From Neorhizobium tomejilense (GTDB lineage Bacteria; Pseudomonadota; Alphaproteobacteria; Rhizobiales; Rhizobiaceae): a stretch of 64,000 bases of DNA. The position numbers and the translations under genes were made by a program. Below the pieces are notes generated by a model. The model worked only from the letters and a program-made list of their open reading frames with translations, did not search any database and was not told the origin of the DNA. The first letter of the stretch is position 1, and every line of letters starts with the position of its first letter. The stretch spans positions 151,445-215,444 of the forward strand of contig PVBG01000008.1 in assembly GCA_002968845.1 (NCBI GenBank), written 5' to 3'. Positions 18,969 to 30,633 of the stretch are shown here, in pieces.

Positions 18969-19043
18969 GCCGCGAGAAGATGTCTTCCCACGGACCGGTC
19001 GCGATTTATTTTGCCGCCGGTTTTATTTTTGTTGGGTTGAGAC

Positions 19044-19964
19044 ATGCCGATCAAAATTCCCGATACGCTGCCCGCATTCACGACGCTCGTTTCCGAAGGC
19101 GTGCGGGTGCTGACCGAAACCATGGCTGTACGGCAGGACATTCGTCCGCTGCAGATCGGGCTCCTCAATCTCATGCCGAACAAGATCAAGACCGAGCTGC
19201 AGATGGCGCGCCTCGTCGGCGCCTCACCGCTGCAGGTCGAGTTCTCGCTGATCCGCGTCGGCGGCCACAAGGCCAAGAACACGTCGGAAGATCACCTCCT
19301 GTCCTTCTACGAGACCTGGGAAGAGGTGAAACACCGCAAGTTCGACGGTTTCATCATCACCGGCGCGCCGATCGAGACGCTTCCCTTCGAGGACGTCACC
19401 TATTGGGACGAGATGAGACAAATCCTCGACTGGACGGCGACCAACGTGCATTCGACCATGAATGTCTGCTGGGGGGCGATGGCTGCGATCTACCATTTCC
19501 ACGGCGTGCCGAAATACGAGCTCAAGGAAAAAGCGTTCGGCGTCTATCGCCACCGCAACCTGGTGCCGTCCTCGATCTATCTCAACGGCTTTTCGGACGA
19601 TTTCCAGGTTCCGGTGTCGCGCTGGACGGAAGTCCGCCGCGCCGACATCGAAAAGAACCCGGACCTCGAAATCCTGATGGAATCCGAGGAAATGGGCATC
19701 TGCCTGGTGCATGAGAAAGCCGGCAAGCGGCTCTATATGTTCAACCATGTGGAATACGACTCGACCTCGCTGGCCGACGAATATTTCCGGGACGTCAACG
19801 CCGGCGTGCCGATCAAGATGCCGCATAACTACTTCCCGCATAACGACGATACGCTGACGCCCTTGAACCGTTGGCGCAGCCATGCACATCTTCTGTTCGG
19901 CAACTGGATCAACGAGATCTACCAGACGACCCCTTACGACTTGGAGAAGATCGGTACCGAATAG
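19044..19964 (+). CDS. metA: Homoserine O-acetyltransferase, MetA family
   Basis: 306 residues. Cys142 (acyl acceptor, in [10 protein letters not shown]), His235 and Glu237 (FNHVEYDS) form the MetA catalytic set. Residue 111 is Glu ([11 protein letters not shown]). In characterised MetA enzymes Glu111 favours acetyl-CoA, whereas E. coli with Gly111 uses succinyl-CoA, so acetyl-homoserine is the likely product. First committed step of methionine synthesis, controlled by the SAM-II riboswitch upstream. Some databases label such genes homoserine O-succinyltransferase. Confidence 0.93.
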   Translation: MPIKIPDTLPAFTTLVSEGVRVLTETMAVRQDIRPLQIGLLNLMPNKIKTELQMARLVGASPLQVEFSLIRVGGHKAKNTSEDHLLSFYETWEEVKHRKFDGFIITGAPIETLPFEDVTYWDEMRQILDWTATNVHSTMNVCWGAMAAIYHFHGVPKYELKEKAFGVYRHRNLVPSSIYLNGFSDDFQVPVSRWTEVRRADIEKNPDLEILMESEEMGICLVHEKAGKRLYMFNHVEYDSTSLADEYFRDVNAGVPIKMPHNYFPHNDDTLTPLNRWRSHAHLLFGNWINEIYQTTPYDLEKIGTE

Positions 19965-19975
19965 GTTTCGACGCG

Positions 19976-21157
19976 ATGTTCATTCCCTTCTTCCTTCACC
20001 TCAAGGAAGCGAAGATTCCGGTGACGCTCCGGGAGTTCCTCGACCTTCTCGAAGGCATGGAGGAAGGGATCGCGGATTTCGACGTGGAAGCCTTCTACTT
20101 TCTCGCCCGCACGGCGCTGGTGAAGGACGAGCGGCATATCGACAAGTTCGACCGGGTCTTTTCGTCCTATTTCCGCGGGCTCGAGGCAATCTCCGGCGGG
20201 CCTGGCCTGGATGTCGCCAGCATCCCCGAAGAATGGCTGCGCAGGCTCACCGAGAAACATCTCACCGACGAAGAGAAGAAGCTCGTCGAGTCGCTCGGCG
20301 GGTTCGAGAAGCTGATGGAGACGCTGCGCCAGCGGCTGGAGGAACAGAAGGGTCGGCATCAGGGCGGCTCGAAATGGATCGGCACCGGCGGCACCTCCCC
20401 TTTCGGGGCCTATGGCTATAACCCGGAAGGCGTGCGGATCGGCCAGGACCAGTCCCGCCACCGCCGGGCGGTAAAAGTCTGGGACAAACGCGAGTTTGCC
20501 GATTTCGACGACAAGGTGGAGCTCGGCACCCGCAACATCAAGCTGGCCCTGAAGCGGCTGCGCCGCTGGGTGCGGGAAGGGGCGGTCGAAGAACTCGACC
20601 TGGCCGGCACGATCCGCTCCACCGCCGAACACGGTTATCTCGACGTTCAGACCCGGCCGGAACGGCGCAATGCGGTGAAGCTGCTGATGTTCTTCGATGT
20701 CGGCGGCTCGATGGACGACCATATCCGGGTGGTCGAGGAATTGTTCTCGGCAGCTCGCGCCGAGTTCAAGCATATGGAGCATTTCTACTTCCACAATTGC
20801 CTCTATGAAGGCGTGTGGAAGGAGAACGGCCGCCGGTCGGAGCGGACGCCGACGCTCGACCTGATCCGCAGCTATGGTGCCGACTACAAGGTGATCTTCG
20901 TCGGCGATGCCTCGATGAGCCCCTATGAGATCACTCATGCGGGCGGTTCCGTGGAACACTGGAACCAGGAGCCGGGCGAGGCTTGGATAAGGCGCGTCAC
21001 CGAGCATTTCCATCGCTGCGTCTGGTTCAACCCGGTGCCGCAGGACCATTGGAGCCACACGACCTCGATCGGCTTCATGCGGCAGCTGATAACCGAGCGG
21101 ATGTTCCCGCTGACGCTCGGCGGATTGGAACAGGCGATGCGTGCGCTCACGCGATAG
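19976..21157 (+). CDS. VWA-domain protein, CoxE-like
   Basis: 393 residues. The N-terminal helical half (FLHLKEAKIPVTLREFLDLL) and a C-terminal VWA fold with the MIDAS start DVGGSMDD near residue 241 match the CoxE-like family that partners MoxR ATPases. Many acidic/Arg-rich segments, no signal peptide: cytoplasmic. Probable partner of the MoxR protein encoded at 17578. Starts 11 nt after metA, so it is probably co-transcribed behind the riboswitch. Confidence 0.87.
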   Translation: MFIPFFLHLKEAKIPVTLREFLDLLEGMEEGIADFDVEAFYFLARTALVKDERHIDKFDRVFSSYFRGLEAISGGPGLDVASIPEEWLRRLTEKHLTDEEKKLVESLGGFEKLMETLRQRLEEQKGRHQGGSKWIGTGGTSPFGAYGYNPEGVRIGQDQSRHRRAVKVWDKREFADFDDKVELGTRNIKLALKRLRRWVREGAVEELDLAGTIRSTAEHGYLDVQTRPERRNAVKLLMFFDVGGSMDDHIRVVEELFSAARAEFKHMEHFYFHNCLYEGVWKENGRRSERTPTLDLIRSYGADYKVIFVGDASMSPYEITHAGGSVEHWNQEPGEAWIRRVTEHFHRCVWFNPVPQDHWSHTTSIGFMRQLITERMFPLTLGGLEQAMRALTR

Positions 21158-21240
21158 AGCCTTTTTTCTTCTCCACGGCGTTGCGGGTCGCCGCCAAATC
21201 GCGCAGGTTGCCGCAAACATATCGGTGGAGGAGCAATCTC

Positions 21241-22263
21241 ATGGCGGACCAGAATTTCGAAGTTTTCGGCACCACGGAAAAGGGCGAAACCGTCTATCGT
21301 GTCAGGATCTCCGGCGGCGGGCTCACCGCTAATGTCATCACCTGGGGTGCGGTGATCCAGGACCTCAGGCTCGACGGCCACCAGCCGCCGCTCGTGCTCG
21401 GTTTCGAACGGTTTGACGATTACCTGAACCATTCTCCTTATTTCGGCGCGACGCCCGGCCGTTCGTCCAACCGTATCGGCGGCGGCCGTTTCACGCTGGA
21501 CGGCAAGCAATATCAGCTGGAACTGAACGAGCGGGGCGTGACCCACCTCCATGGCGGCTCGGACGGCATCGGCCGCAGCAACTGGACGATTGTCGAACAT
21601 GCCGTGGACAAGGTCGTGCTGCGGATCACCGATCCGGACGGCCGTGCCGGCTATCCGGGAAACTGCACGGTCACGGCGACGTACCAACTCAAGAGTGACG
21701 GCGTTCTTTCCGTTGTCTACCAATCCACCACGGATCAGCCGACGCTCGCCAATATCTGCCAGCATACCTATTTCAATCTCGACGGCCGCGAGGATGCGCT
21801 CGATCACGACATCATGATCGCCGCCGACCACGTGCTCGTCTTTGACGACAAGCAGGTGCCGACCGGCGAACTGATGGCGGTCGCGGGCACGCCCTTCGAC
21901 CTGCGCGACATGGGGCCGATGAAGCGGTTCGACGGCGATGCCCAGGTCCTGTTCGATCATAACTTCTGCCTGTCGCCGGAGCGAATGGCCAAGCGATCTG
22001 TGGCTTTGGCGCGCAGCATCCATTCCGGCGTGTCGCTGGAAGTTCGCACCACCGAGCCGGGCGTGCAGCTCTATGCCGCCTTCAAGCTGCAGCAGATCCC
22101 TGCAGAGGGCCTCGATGGACGCCGGTATGGGGCTTTTGCCGGGTTCTGCCTGGAAACCCAGGTCTGGCCGGACGCCATCAACCACGCCAACTTCCCGAAT
22201 GCGGTGCTGCGGCCGGGCGAGGTGTTGCTGCAGGAAACGGACTATGTCTTTTCAAAGCAATAA
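21241..22263 (+). CDS. galM: Aldose 1-epimerase (galactose mutarotase)
   Basis: 340 residues. Signature elements of GalM: ATPGRSSNRIGGGRF, the catalytic His in CQHTYFNLDG and the catalytic Glu in FCLETQVWPDAINH. Interconverts alpha and beta anomers of aldoses. A strong GGAGG lies just before the ATG at 21241. No sugar genes surround it. A hairpin follows at 22313. Confidence 0.9.
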   Translation: MADQNFEVFGTTEKGETVYRVRISGGGLTANVITWGAVIQDLRLDGHQPPLVLGFERFDDYLNHSPYFGATPGRSSNRIGGGRFTLDGKQYQLELNERGVTHLHGGSDGIGRSNWTIVEHAVDKVVLRITDPDGRAGYPGNCTVTATYQLKSDGVLSVVYQSTTDQPTLANICQHTYFNLDGREDALDHDIMIAADHVLVFDDKQVPTGELMAVAGTPFDLRDMGPMKRFDGDAQVLFDHNFCLSPERMAKRSVALARSIHSGVSLEVRTTEPGVQLYAAFKLQQIPAEGLDGRRYGAFAGFCLETQVWPDAINHANFPNAVLRPGEVLLQETDYVFSKQ

Positions 22264-22312
22264 TTGCCGCCGGCGCCGCCCGGATCGGGATTATCTGTGA
22301 CCGAATTGACGA

Positions 22313-22340
22313 CGCTGCCGGCCCGAAAGCCGGCGGCGTT
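22313..22340 (+). terminator. Likely terminator after galM
   Basis: GCCGGC (22317-22322) pairs with GCCGGC (22329-22334), extended by flanking G-C pairs, followed by GTTTGCCGTTTT. It may also serve the convergent kinase gene. Confidence 0.5.
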
Positions 22341-22353
22341 TGCCGTTTTCCGG

Positions 22354-24159
22354 TTATGTCGGCTGGATCATGCGGCGCAGTTCGCCTTCCAGCAGCGCCA
22401 TGTTTACTGGTTTCCGGATGGTCGTCCGGTTTCTGAAACCGTGGTGATCATCGAGCTGCTCATATCCGGTGCAGAACAGGAAGGGCACGCCATGGGTCTG
22501 CAGCCATTCCGCAAATGGGTAGACGGGCTTTCCCCCGAGATTGACATCGAGGACTGCGACGTCGGGAAGCTGCGAGCCGTCGACCAGGCGCATGGCTTCG
22601 TCGGCAGTTGCCGCCGGTCCGACAACTTCCCAGCCGCGCGATTCAAGTTCGCTGCAGAGCTCCATGGCGATGAGGGTCTCGTCCTCGACGACAAGTATCC
22701 GCCCTGCCGAGCCGGGTTCCGATGACCTCGGCGCGACCTCCTCGCCAGCAACCGAGCCGGCCGAAATGTCGGGCCGATAGACAGATCGGGGCAGAGTCGC
22801 GATCAGGCGCATACCGGTTGGTGGCCAGCTGATGTCGAGTTCGCCCGCCAATTGACGGGTGGCGACTTCCGTCACCAAGGTGGAGCCGAAACCCCTGGAT
22901 TCCGGCTTCTGCACCGCTGGCCCGCCGGTCTCGGTCCAGCGGAGCTCCAGTTCCAGAGAGGGCAGGATGCGCCAGGAGACATCGACGCGCCCTTCCGTAA
23001 CCGACAATGCCCCGTATTTGACGGCGTTGGTGGCAAGCTCGTGGATGAGGAGGCTGACCGGCTGCACGGTATTGGGGGTGAGAGTGACGGCGGGCCCGCC
23101 GATCATCAGCTGATTGACGTTCTGATAGGCTCGGGTTTCCTCGGTGAGGACCGCAGCGAGGTCTCCGCCCTCCCACCGGTTCTGGGCGAGCAGCGAATGG
23201 GCGCGGCTCAGCGCCGAAACGCGGCCTCGAACTGCGACGATGAAAGCCTCCTTGGTTTCGGCACGGGTCAGGGAGACCAGCGCCTGCACCACCGCCAGGG
23301 CGTTCTTGGCCCGGTGATCGACCTCGCGGGCCAGCAACTGGCGGGAATCCTCGTTCGCCTTGCGTTCGGTGATGTCGCGCAAGATGACCGTTGCCAGCTT
23401 TCCGTCGCCGATCTGTACCTGCGAGATCGATGCCTCGACAGGGAATTCCTCGCCATTGGCGCGCAGCCCGCTGATCGCCCCCAATGCACCCATCCGGCGG
23501 TTTGTGACGCCGGTCTCCTTGAAGAGGCGGATATGTTCGGCATGCCCATGCCGAAACCGCTCGGGGATGAAGCGTTCGATCGGCGAGCCGATCGCATCCT
23601 CGCTTGCGATGCCGAACATGCGCTCGGCGGCCGGGTTGAACAGCACGATCCGCTGGCCTTCATCGACGGTGATCAGCGCATCCATCGCCGATTCCACGAT
23701 GCCCTCCATGCGCCGCCTGCTTTCCAGCAGGGCATCTTCGGCGGCCTTTCGCTCGGTGATGTCGCGCAGGATGACGGTAGCCAGGCGCTCGCCGCCGATC
23801 TCCACCTGCGAGATCGACGCCTCGATCGGAAATTCCTGGCCGTCGGCGCGCAAGCCGCTGATGGCACCCAGCGATCCCATCTGCCGGGTGGTCACGCCGG
23901 TTTCGGTGAAACGATGGATATGCGCCGCGTGGGTCGGGCGATGGCGTTCCGGCATGAAACGGGAGATGTGCTGGCCAAGCGCCTCGTTGGCCGCCAGCCC
24001 GAACATGCGCTCCGCGGCCGGATTGAACAGGATCACCCGTTGCTCGTCGTCAATGGTGATGATCCCATCCATTGCAGAAGCGACGATGCCCTCGAGCCGT
24101 CGCATGGTCTCGATGGCGGTTTTTTCACTGAGCTTTGGGTGGTGCGGGCGAGATTCCAC
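22354..24159 (-). CDS. PAS-PAS-HWE hybrid sensor histidine kinase with receiver
   Basis: About 601 residues, no membrane segment. Two tandem PAS domains (about 19-148 and 149-275) are nearly copies: both contain FNPAAERMFG, LGAISGLRA, EASISQV and LATVILRDITERKA. Next comes an HWE/HisKA_2 kinase core with the phospho-His in REVDHRAKNALAVVQAL and an N-box HELATNAVKYGAL, then a C-terminal receiver (ILVVEDETLIAMEL, phospho-Asp in VAVLDVNLGG, Lys in IRKPV). A cytosolic light/redox/ligand sensor is likely; no FMN-binding Cys motif (NCRFLQ) is seen, so it is not a classical LOV protein. The start is uncertain: GTG 24159 has GGAG upstream; the frame is open to an ATG at 24315. Confidence 0.85.
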   Translation of the reverse strand: MESRPHHPKLSEKTAIETMRRLEGIVASAMDGIITIDDEQRVILFNPAAERMFGLAANEALGQHISRFMPERHRPTHAAHIHRFTETGVTTRQMGSLGAISGLRADGQEFPIEASISQVEIGGERLATVILRDITERKAAEDALLESRRRMEGIVESAMDALITVDEGQRIVLFNPAAERMFGIASEDAIGSPIERFIPERFRHGHAEHIRLFKETGVTNRRMGALGAISGLRANGEEFPVEASISQVQIGDGKLATVILRDITERKANEDSRQLLAREVDHRAKNALAVVQALVSLTRAETKEAFIVAVRGRVSALSRAHSLLAQNRWEGGDLAAVLTEETRAYQNVNQLMIGGPAVTLTPNTVQPVSLLIHELATNAVKYGALSVTEGRVDVSWRILPSLELELRWTETGGPAVQKPESRGFGSTLVTEVATRQLAGELDISWPPTGMRLIATLPRSVYRPDISAGSVAGEEVAPRSSEPGSAGRILVVEDETLIAMELCSELESRGWEVVGPAATADEAMRLVDGSQLPDVAVLDVNLGGKPVYPFAEWLQTHGVPFLFCTGYEQLDDHHGFRNRTTIRKPVNMALLEGELRRMIQPT

Positions 24160-24385
24160 GACGGCACATCTCCGGTTCAACCCCCGAATCACTGGCGCGA
24201 CATCGCCTGGGTAGTTGCAACCAGTATGGCACCTCCCGCATTTGGTGAATATGCGGAAGTTGTCAAATTCATGGGGAAAGGTGGTGGAGGGGAAGCGCCC
24301 GCTTTGCGTCTGCATCGAGGCGTCGCTGTCGAGCGTCTTGGCCCTGTGGCCGGGCTGGTAGAGTATAGTCTCAAAAAAAGGAATT

Positions 24386-24460
24386 TGGAGCGGGCGAAGG
24401 GATTCGAACCCTCGACCCCAACCTTGGCAAGGTTGTGCTCTACCACTGAGCTACACCCGC
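24386..24460 (-). tRNA. tRNA-Gly (GCC)
   Basis: 75-nt cloverleaf on the minus strand: acceptor GCGGGTG/CGCCCGC, D arm with AGCTCAGTGGTAGAGC, anticodon loop TTGCCAA (anticodon GCC), T arm GGGTTCGAATCCC and encoded CCA. Confidence 0.97.
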
Positions 24461-24616
24461 TCATCAATCCACCGGTCCGTGGTAGTAAAGCTTGACCGTG
24501 GCGTCGTGGCTCGTTGCCGGCGACGGGCGCTATATGGCCCAGTCCTTTTTCAAATGCAACAGGGAAATGACGATTGGCGCCAAGAAAAATTGCGATCCCG
24601 CCAAAGCCCCTGCAAA

Positions 24617-24642
24617 CCGCCGGTTCCGGCCGGAACCGGCGG
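24617..24642 (-). terminator. Terminator-like hairpin after the dehydrogenase/cytochrome operon
   Basis: CCGCCGGTTCC/GGAACCGGCGG forms a perfect 11-bp stem with a 4-nt loop, 12 nt beyond the cytochrome stop on the minus strand, followed by only three Ts. Confidence 0.5.
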
Positions 24643-24653
24643 CTGCTTCATTC

Positions 24654-25307
24654 TCAGGAGGCCGGACAGGCCGCTCCGGACTTCACCCAGGCGCCGATGA
24701 GCTCTCCGAATTCGGCCTGTGTGCCCGGCACCGGTTCGCGTCCGGCACCCGGGTTCCAGCCCCAGCCGACCAGTTCGTCATGCGCCATGTGCTCGACGAT
24801 CTGATCCATGGTCTTGCCGCCGTTGCGGGCCGGGTCCTTGATCTGCTGGCAGATCTGGCCGAGCGACTTGCCGACCCAGGCCATTTCGATCGGCGCGAGA
24901 TGCCAGGCGGGATTGCCCGGAATGCTCTTGATCGTGTCGGCCTGGCCGACAACGGGCGTGTTCTCCGCACTGTGGCAGGTGGTGCACTGCATGCCGGGGA
25001 GGCCCATGCCGCCGTCGCCGCGGACGACCGGCGGCTGGTGCGGGTGCATGTTGATGCCCTGCAGCGGGCGGTCGGTCGCCGGATGACAGTTGACGCAGCG
25101 CGGGTGCTGGATGACCTTGCCGGCCTCCTGGAAGAGCGCCACGGAGCGTTCCCGCTGGTTGGCGATCGTCTCGAAGGACGTGGCGGGCTTCAGCGTCTTG
25201 GCGTCCGTCTTGGCATCCTGGGCGACCGAGGCGGGCGACAGCAGCGTGCCGGCGCCCACGAAAAGACAGAGGGTAGCGACGCCGGTGATAGCGAGTTTCC
25301 AATTCAT
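24654..25307 (-). CDS. Periplasmic diheme c-type cytochrome, dehydrogenase-associated
   Basis: 217 residues with a Sec signal peptide (MNWKLAITGVATLCLFVGAG...). Two heme c motifs, CVNCH (71-75) and CTTCH (108-112), with several Met/His in MGLPGMQ and MHPH as candidate axial ligands. Third gene of an operon with a [2Fe-2S] subunit and a molybdopterin subunit, so it should accept electrons from that dehydrogenase and pass them to the respiratory chain. Its start lies 12 nt after the upstream stop. Confidence 0.82.
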   Translation of the reverse strand: MNWKLAITGVATLCLFVGAGTLLSPASVAQDAKTDAKTLKPATSFETIANQRERSVALFQEAGKVIQHPRCVNCHPATDRPLQGINMHPHQPPVVRGDGGMGLPGMQCTTCHSAENTPVVGQADTIKSIPGNPAWHLAPIEMAWVGKSLGQICQQIKDPARNGGKTMDQIVEHMAHDELVGWGWNPGAGREPVPGTQAEFGELIGAWVKSGAACPAS

Positions 25308-25319
25308 CGGTGTTGATCC

Positions 25320-27473
<2,154 letters not shown>

Positions 27474-27476
27474 GGC

Positions 27477-27935
27477 TCAGCCCTCCATCGAGTTGGCGGC
27501 GTTGTGGATCGCCGCGCGGATGCGATGGTAGGTGGCGCATCGACAGATATTGCCGGTCATCGCGCCGTCGATATCGTCATCCGTCGGCTTCGGCACCATC
27601 TGCAGCAGGGCGACCGCCGACATGACCTGCCCGGACTGGCAGTAACCGCATTGGGGCACGTCAAGGCCCGCCCAGGCCGTCTTCACCGCATCGGCTTCCT
27701 TGCCGGAAACGCCTTCGATGGTGACCACGTCCGAACCTTCGATCGTCGCGATGGGGGTAATGCAGGAGCGGCGCGGCATGCCGTCCAGATGGACCGTACA
27801 GGCGCCGCACTGGGCGACGCCGCAGCCGTATTTGGTGCCGGTGAGTTTTTCGAAATCGCGGATGACCCAGAGAAGTGGGGTGTCGGGGTCGCCGTCGAAC
27901 GTTCTTTCCTGTCCGTTGAGCGTGAAGGTGACCAT
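27477..27935 (-). CDS. [2Fe-2S] subunit of the molybdenum hydroxylase (IorA-like)
   Basis: 152 residues with two [2Fe-2S] sites: plant-type Cys38, Cys43, Cys46, Cys58, and the helical site Cys96, Cys99, Cys131, Cys133. It transfers electrons from the molybdenum cofactor. It has no signal peptide, so it presumably travels through Tat bound to the large subunit. First gene of the operon, 3 nt before the large subunit. Confidence 0.92.
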   Translation of the reverse strand: MVTFTLNGQERTFDGDPDTPLLWVIRDFEKLTGTKYGCGVAQCGACTVHLDGMPRRSCITPIATIEGSDVVTIEGVSGKEADAVKTAWAGLDVPQCGYCQSGQVMSAVALLQMVPKPTDDDIDGAMTGNICRCATYHRIRAAIHNAANSMEG

Positions 27936-28249
27936 GAGGCAGACCTTTCAGTTAGGAAGCCGGGCGCTGCGCCGGCACTGGAGATTGAGCGGCTATTATC
28001 GGCCGGGGCCGGTATCGAGGGGCGCGAAACACTGCGCGAAATAAACCTGAGTCAACTGGAGTAGTTATTATTTATCAATTGGCTACCGGCCGCCGATCGA
28101 ATGCCCGCAGACCGGTTCTCCACGCCTGATTAGATGGTCGGCCGTCAGACCAGGTCAAGCGCCTCACGAGATCGTGTGCACCTGTCTTGGCCGGCCCAAC
28201 CATTCCGGTTATAGTCCGGCCGCCCGCCAACAGAGCCAATTCCATCAGC
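27936..28249. other. Divergent intergenic region, no gene seen
   Basis: 314 nt between the dehydrogenase operon and the YbaK-domain gene. An AT-rich patch at 28059-28083 may hold a promoter. No repeat or riboswitch was recognised. Confidence 0.4.
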
Positions 28250-28759
28250 ATGACAGAGACAAAGCCGAAAACCGCCGAGGATCTTTTCCGTTTCCTCGAC
28301 AGCCTGAACATTGCGCATTCGACCAAGACGCACCCGCCGGTTTTCACCGTGGCGGAATCCGAAAGCCTGCGTGACGAAATCCCCGGAGGCCATACGAAGA
28401 ACCTGTTCGTGAAGGACAAGAAGGACCAGTATTTCGTCCTGACGGTCGAGGAGCGCGCGACGGTCGACCTGAAGACCGTGCACAAGGTGATCGGAGCGTC
28501 GAGCCGCGTCTCGTTCGGCCGGCCCGAAATGCTTCTGGAATATCTCGGCGTGGTTCCCGGTTCGGTGACGGTATTCGGCGCGTTCAACGATACGGGCCGA
28601 AATGTTACCTTCGTGCTCGACGAAGATCTGCTGAAGCACGACGTCATCAACGGCCACCCGCTGTCCAACGATGCCACGACCTCCATCGCCAGCAGCGATC
28701 TCATCCGCTTTCTGGAGGCGACCGGCCATCAGCCGCTTGTCTTGAAAGTGACGGACTGA
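28250..28759 (+). CDS. YbaK/ProRS-associated domain protein, ProX-like aminoacyl-tRNA deacylase
   Basis: 169 residues of the YbaK fold: HTKNLFVKDKKDQYFVLTV with the catalytic Lys region, VSFGRPEMLLEYLGVVPGSVTVFG and a C-terminal GHPLSNDATTSI. Members clear mischarged Ala-tRNA(Pro). The family call is good; the exact tRNA specificity is inferred. The start at 28250 gives the family length; 28187 is also possible. Confidence 0.87.
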   Translation: MTETKPKTAEDLFRFLDSLNIAHSTKTHPPVFTVAESESLRDEIPGGHTKNLFVKDKKDQYFVLTVEERATVDLKTVHKVIGASSRVSFGRPEMLLEYLGVVPGSVTVFGAFNDTGRNVTFVLDEDLLKHDVINGHPLSNDATTSIASSDLIRFLEATGHQPLVLKVTD

Positions 28760-28817
28760 CATACGATCTTTGCAGCCTATATGGCAAAGATGCGAAAGCG
28801 TTCCCGGGAGAACATTC

Positions 28818-29792
28818 ATGAGCGGCAGCAATAACCCCTATGGCGGTTCCTACGGCGGGCAGATGACTGCTTCGGCAAGCTTTGGGGCGGCGCCGGCCGC
28901 ATCCGGTCCTGCCGGGGTCTACGTATCCGACACCAGCACCGCCGGCTTCACCAAGGACGTGCTCGAAGAATCGCGCCGCCAGCCGGTTCTCGTCGATTTC
29001 TGGGCGCCCTGGTGCGGCCCCTGCAAGCAGCTGACGCCGGTGCTCGAAAAGGTCGTCAACGAAGGCCAGGGCCGGGTCAAGCTCGTCAAGATGAATATCG
29101 ACGATCATCCGTCGATCCCGGGCCAGCTCGGCATCCAGTCGATCCCGGCCGTCATCGCCTTCGTCGACGGCCGTCCGGTCGACGGTTTCATGGGCGCGGT
29201 GCCGGAAAGCCAGGTTCGCCAGTTCATCGACAAGCTCGCAGGACCTCCGGGCGCCGACCAGGCTGCCGAGATCGAAGCGGCTCTCGCCGAGGCAGAGACC
29301 CTGCTTGCCGGCGGTGAAATCCAGGAAGCCGCCCAGCTTTATGGCGCCGTCCTGCAGGCCGATCCGGAGAATGCCAAGGCCGCCGCCGGAATGATGCAGT
29401 GCCTGATCGCCATGGGCGAGACGGCGCGTGCCAGCCAGATGCTGGCCTCCCTCCCGGAAGAGCTTGCGAAGGAACCGGCGATCCAGGCGGTCGCCAAGAA
29501 GCTCGAGCAGATCGAGGAAGCCCATAAACTCGGCGATCCGGTGGCTCTCGAGCGCCAGCTCGATGCCAACCCGGACGACCATGACGCCCGCCTGAAGCTC
29601 GCCAAGATCCTCAACGTCCAGGGCGAACGGGACAAGGCTGCCGAGCACCTGCTGACGATCATGCGCAAGGACCGCACGTTCGACGACGACGGCGCCCGCC
29701 GACAGCTCCTGGCATTCTTTGATGTCTGGGGACCGAAGGATTCGGCGACGATAGCTGCCCGCCGCCGCCTGTCCTCCATCCTGTTTTCGTGA
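28818..29792 (+). CDS. Thioredoxin-TPR protein (YbbN/CnoX-like)
   Basis: 324 residues. A 40-residue Gly/Ala/Ser-rich leader, a thioredoxin domain with an intact WCGPC active site (Cys66/Cys69), then TPR-like helices (about 150-320). YbbN/CnoX-type proteins are holdases that cooperate with GroEL/DnaK; unlike E. coli CnoX (SxxC) this one keeps both cysteines, so it may also be redox active. Cytoplasmic. Start 28818 has GGGAG upstream. Confidence 0.88.
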   Translation: MSGSNNPYGGSYGGQMTASASFGAAPAASGPAGVYVSDTSTAGFTKDVLEESRRQPVLVDFWAPWCGPCKQLTPVLEKVVNEGQGRVKLVKMNIDDHPSIPGQLGIQSIPAVIAFVDGRPVDGFMGAVPESQVRQFIDKLAGPPGADQAAEIEAALAEAETLLAGGEIQEAAQLYGAVLQADPENAKAAAGMMQCLIAMGETARASQMLASLPEELAKEPAIQAVAKKLEQIEEAHKLGDPVALERQLDANPDDHDARLKLAKILNVQGERDKAAEHLLTIMRKDRTFDDDGARRQLLAFFDVWGPKDSATIAARRRLSSILFS

Positions 29793-29835
29793 GCCCGGGG
29801 CCTGTTTTCGTAAACACGGGTCCGTGTTCGCAGCC

Positions 29836-29861
29836 AAGGCCAATCCTCAAGGATTGGCCTT
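29836..29861 (+). terminator. Terminator-like hairpin after the thioredoxin gene
   Basis: AAGGCCAATCC/GGATTGGCCTT, a perfect 11-bp stem with loop TCAA, 44 nt after the stop; the T tract is weak. Confidence 0.6.
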
Positions 29862-29944
29862 GCGTTCTCCGGTGGGTGCCCCACATTATTCAGAGCGACG
29901 AATCTTTGGTCTGAGCCAGTGGTCGTCTGGGAGGTGTCGGACCC

Positions 29945-30622
29945 ATGCATGTGGGAAATGCGAGATATCTGAAGCGGGAAGATCTGCCGGAGACGGTTCC
30001 TGTCTTTCCTCTTACCGGCGCGTTGCTTCTGCCGGGCGGACAGCTGCCGCTCAACATCTTCGAACCACGCTATCTCGCCATGTTCGACGCAGCGCTTGCA
30101 GGTAACCGGCTGATCGGTATCGTACAGCCGTCATTGCTTGAATCCGGCGAGGCCGTCGAAGGCCCGCGGGCTCCGCTCTCGACGGTCGGCTGCATCGGCC
30201 GCATCACATCGTTTGCCGAAACCGGTGACGGCCGATACATCACCTCGATCAGCGGCATCTGCCGGTTCCGGCTCATCGAAGAAGTGGGCCAGGGCCATCC
30301 CTATCGCACCTTCAAGATCGCGCCGATGATGACGGACCTCTCCACCGAGGACGACGAGGGTACGGTCGACCGCGTCGAGCTATTACGCGTCTTCCGCGCC
30401 TATCTCGACGCCAACAAGCTGGAAGCGGATTGGGAAAGCGTCGAGCGCGCCGGCAACCGCACGCTCGTCAACTCCCTGTCGATGATGTCGCCCTTCGGGC
30501 CCGCCGAGAAACAGGCTCTCCTCGAAGCGCCGGACCTGCGCACACGCGCTGAAACGCTGATCGCCATCACGGAAATCCTGCTGGCGCGCGATTTCGGTGA
30601 TTCCGACACCATCCTCCAGTAA
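29945..30622 (+). CDS. LON-substrate-binding-domain protein
   Basis: 225 residues. [29 protein letters not shown] is the hallmark start of the Lon N-terminal (LAN/PUA-like) domain, here without ATPase or protease. Stand-alone members are common in alphaproteobacteria; the function is unknown, perhaps substrate recognition. It is 11 nt before the Trm112-like gene. Confidence 0.88.
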   Translation: MHVGNARYLKREDLPETVPVFPLTGALLLPGGQLPLNIFEPRYLAMFDAALAGNRLIGIVQPSLLESGEAVEGPRAPLSTVGCIGRITSFAETGDGRYITSISGICRFRLIEEVGQGHPYRTFKIAPMMTDLSTEDDEGTVDRVELLRVFRAYLDANKLEADWESVERAGNRTLVNSLSMMSPFGPAEKQALLEAPDLRTRAETLIAITEILLARDFGDSDTILQ

Positions 30623-30633
30623 GGCCCAAGCGC

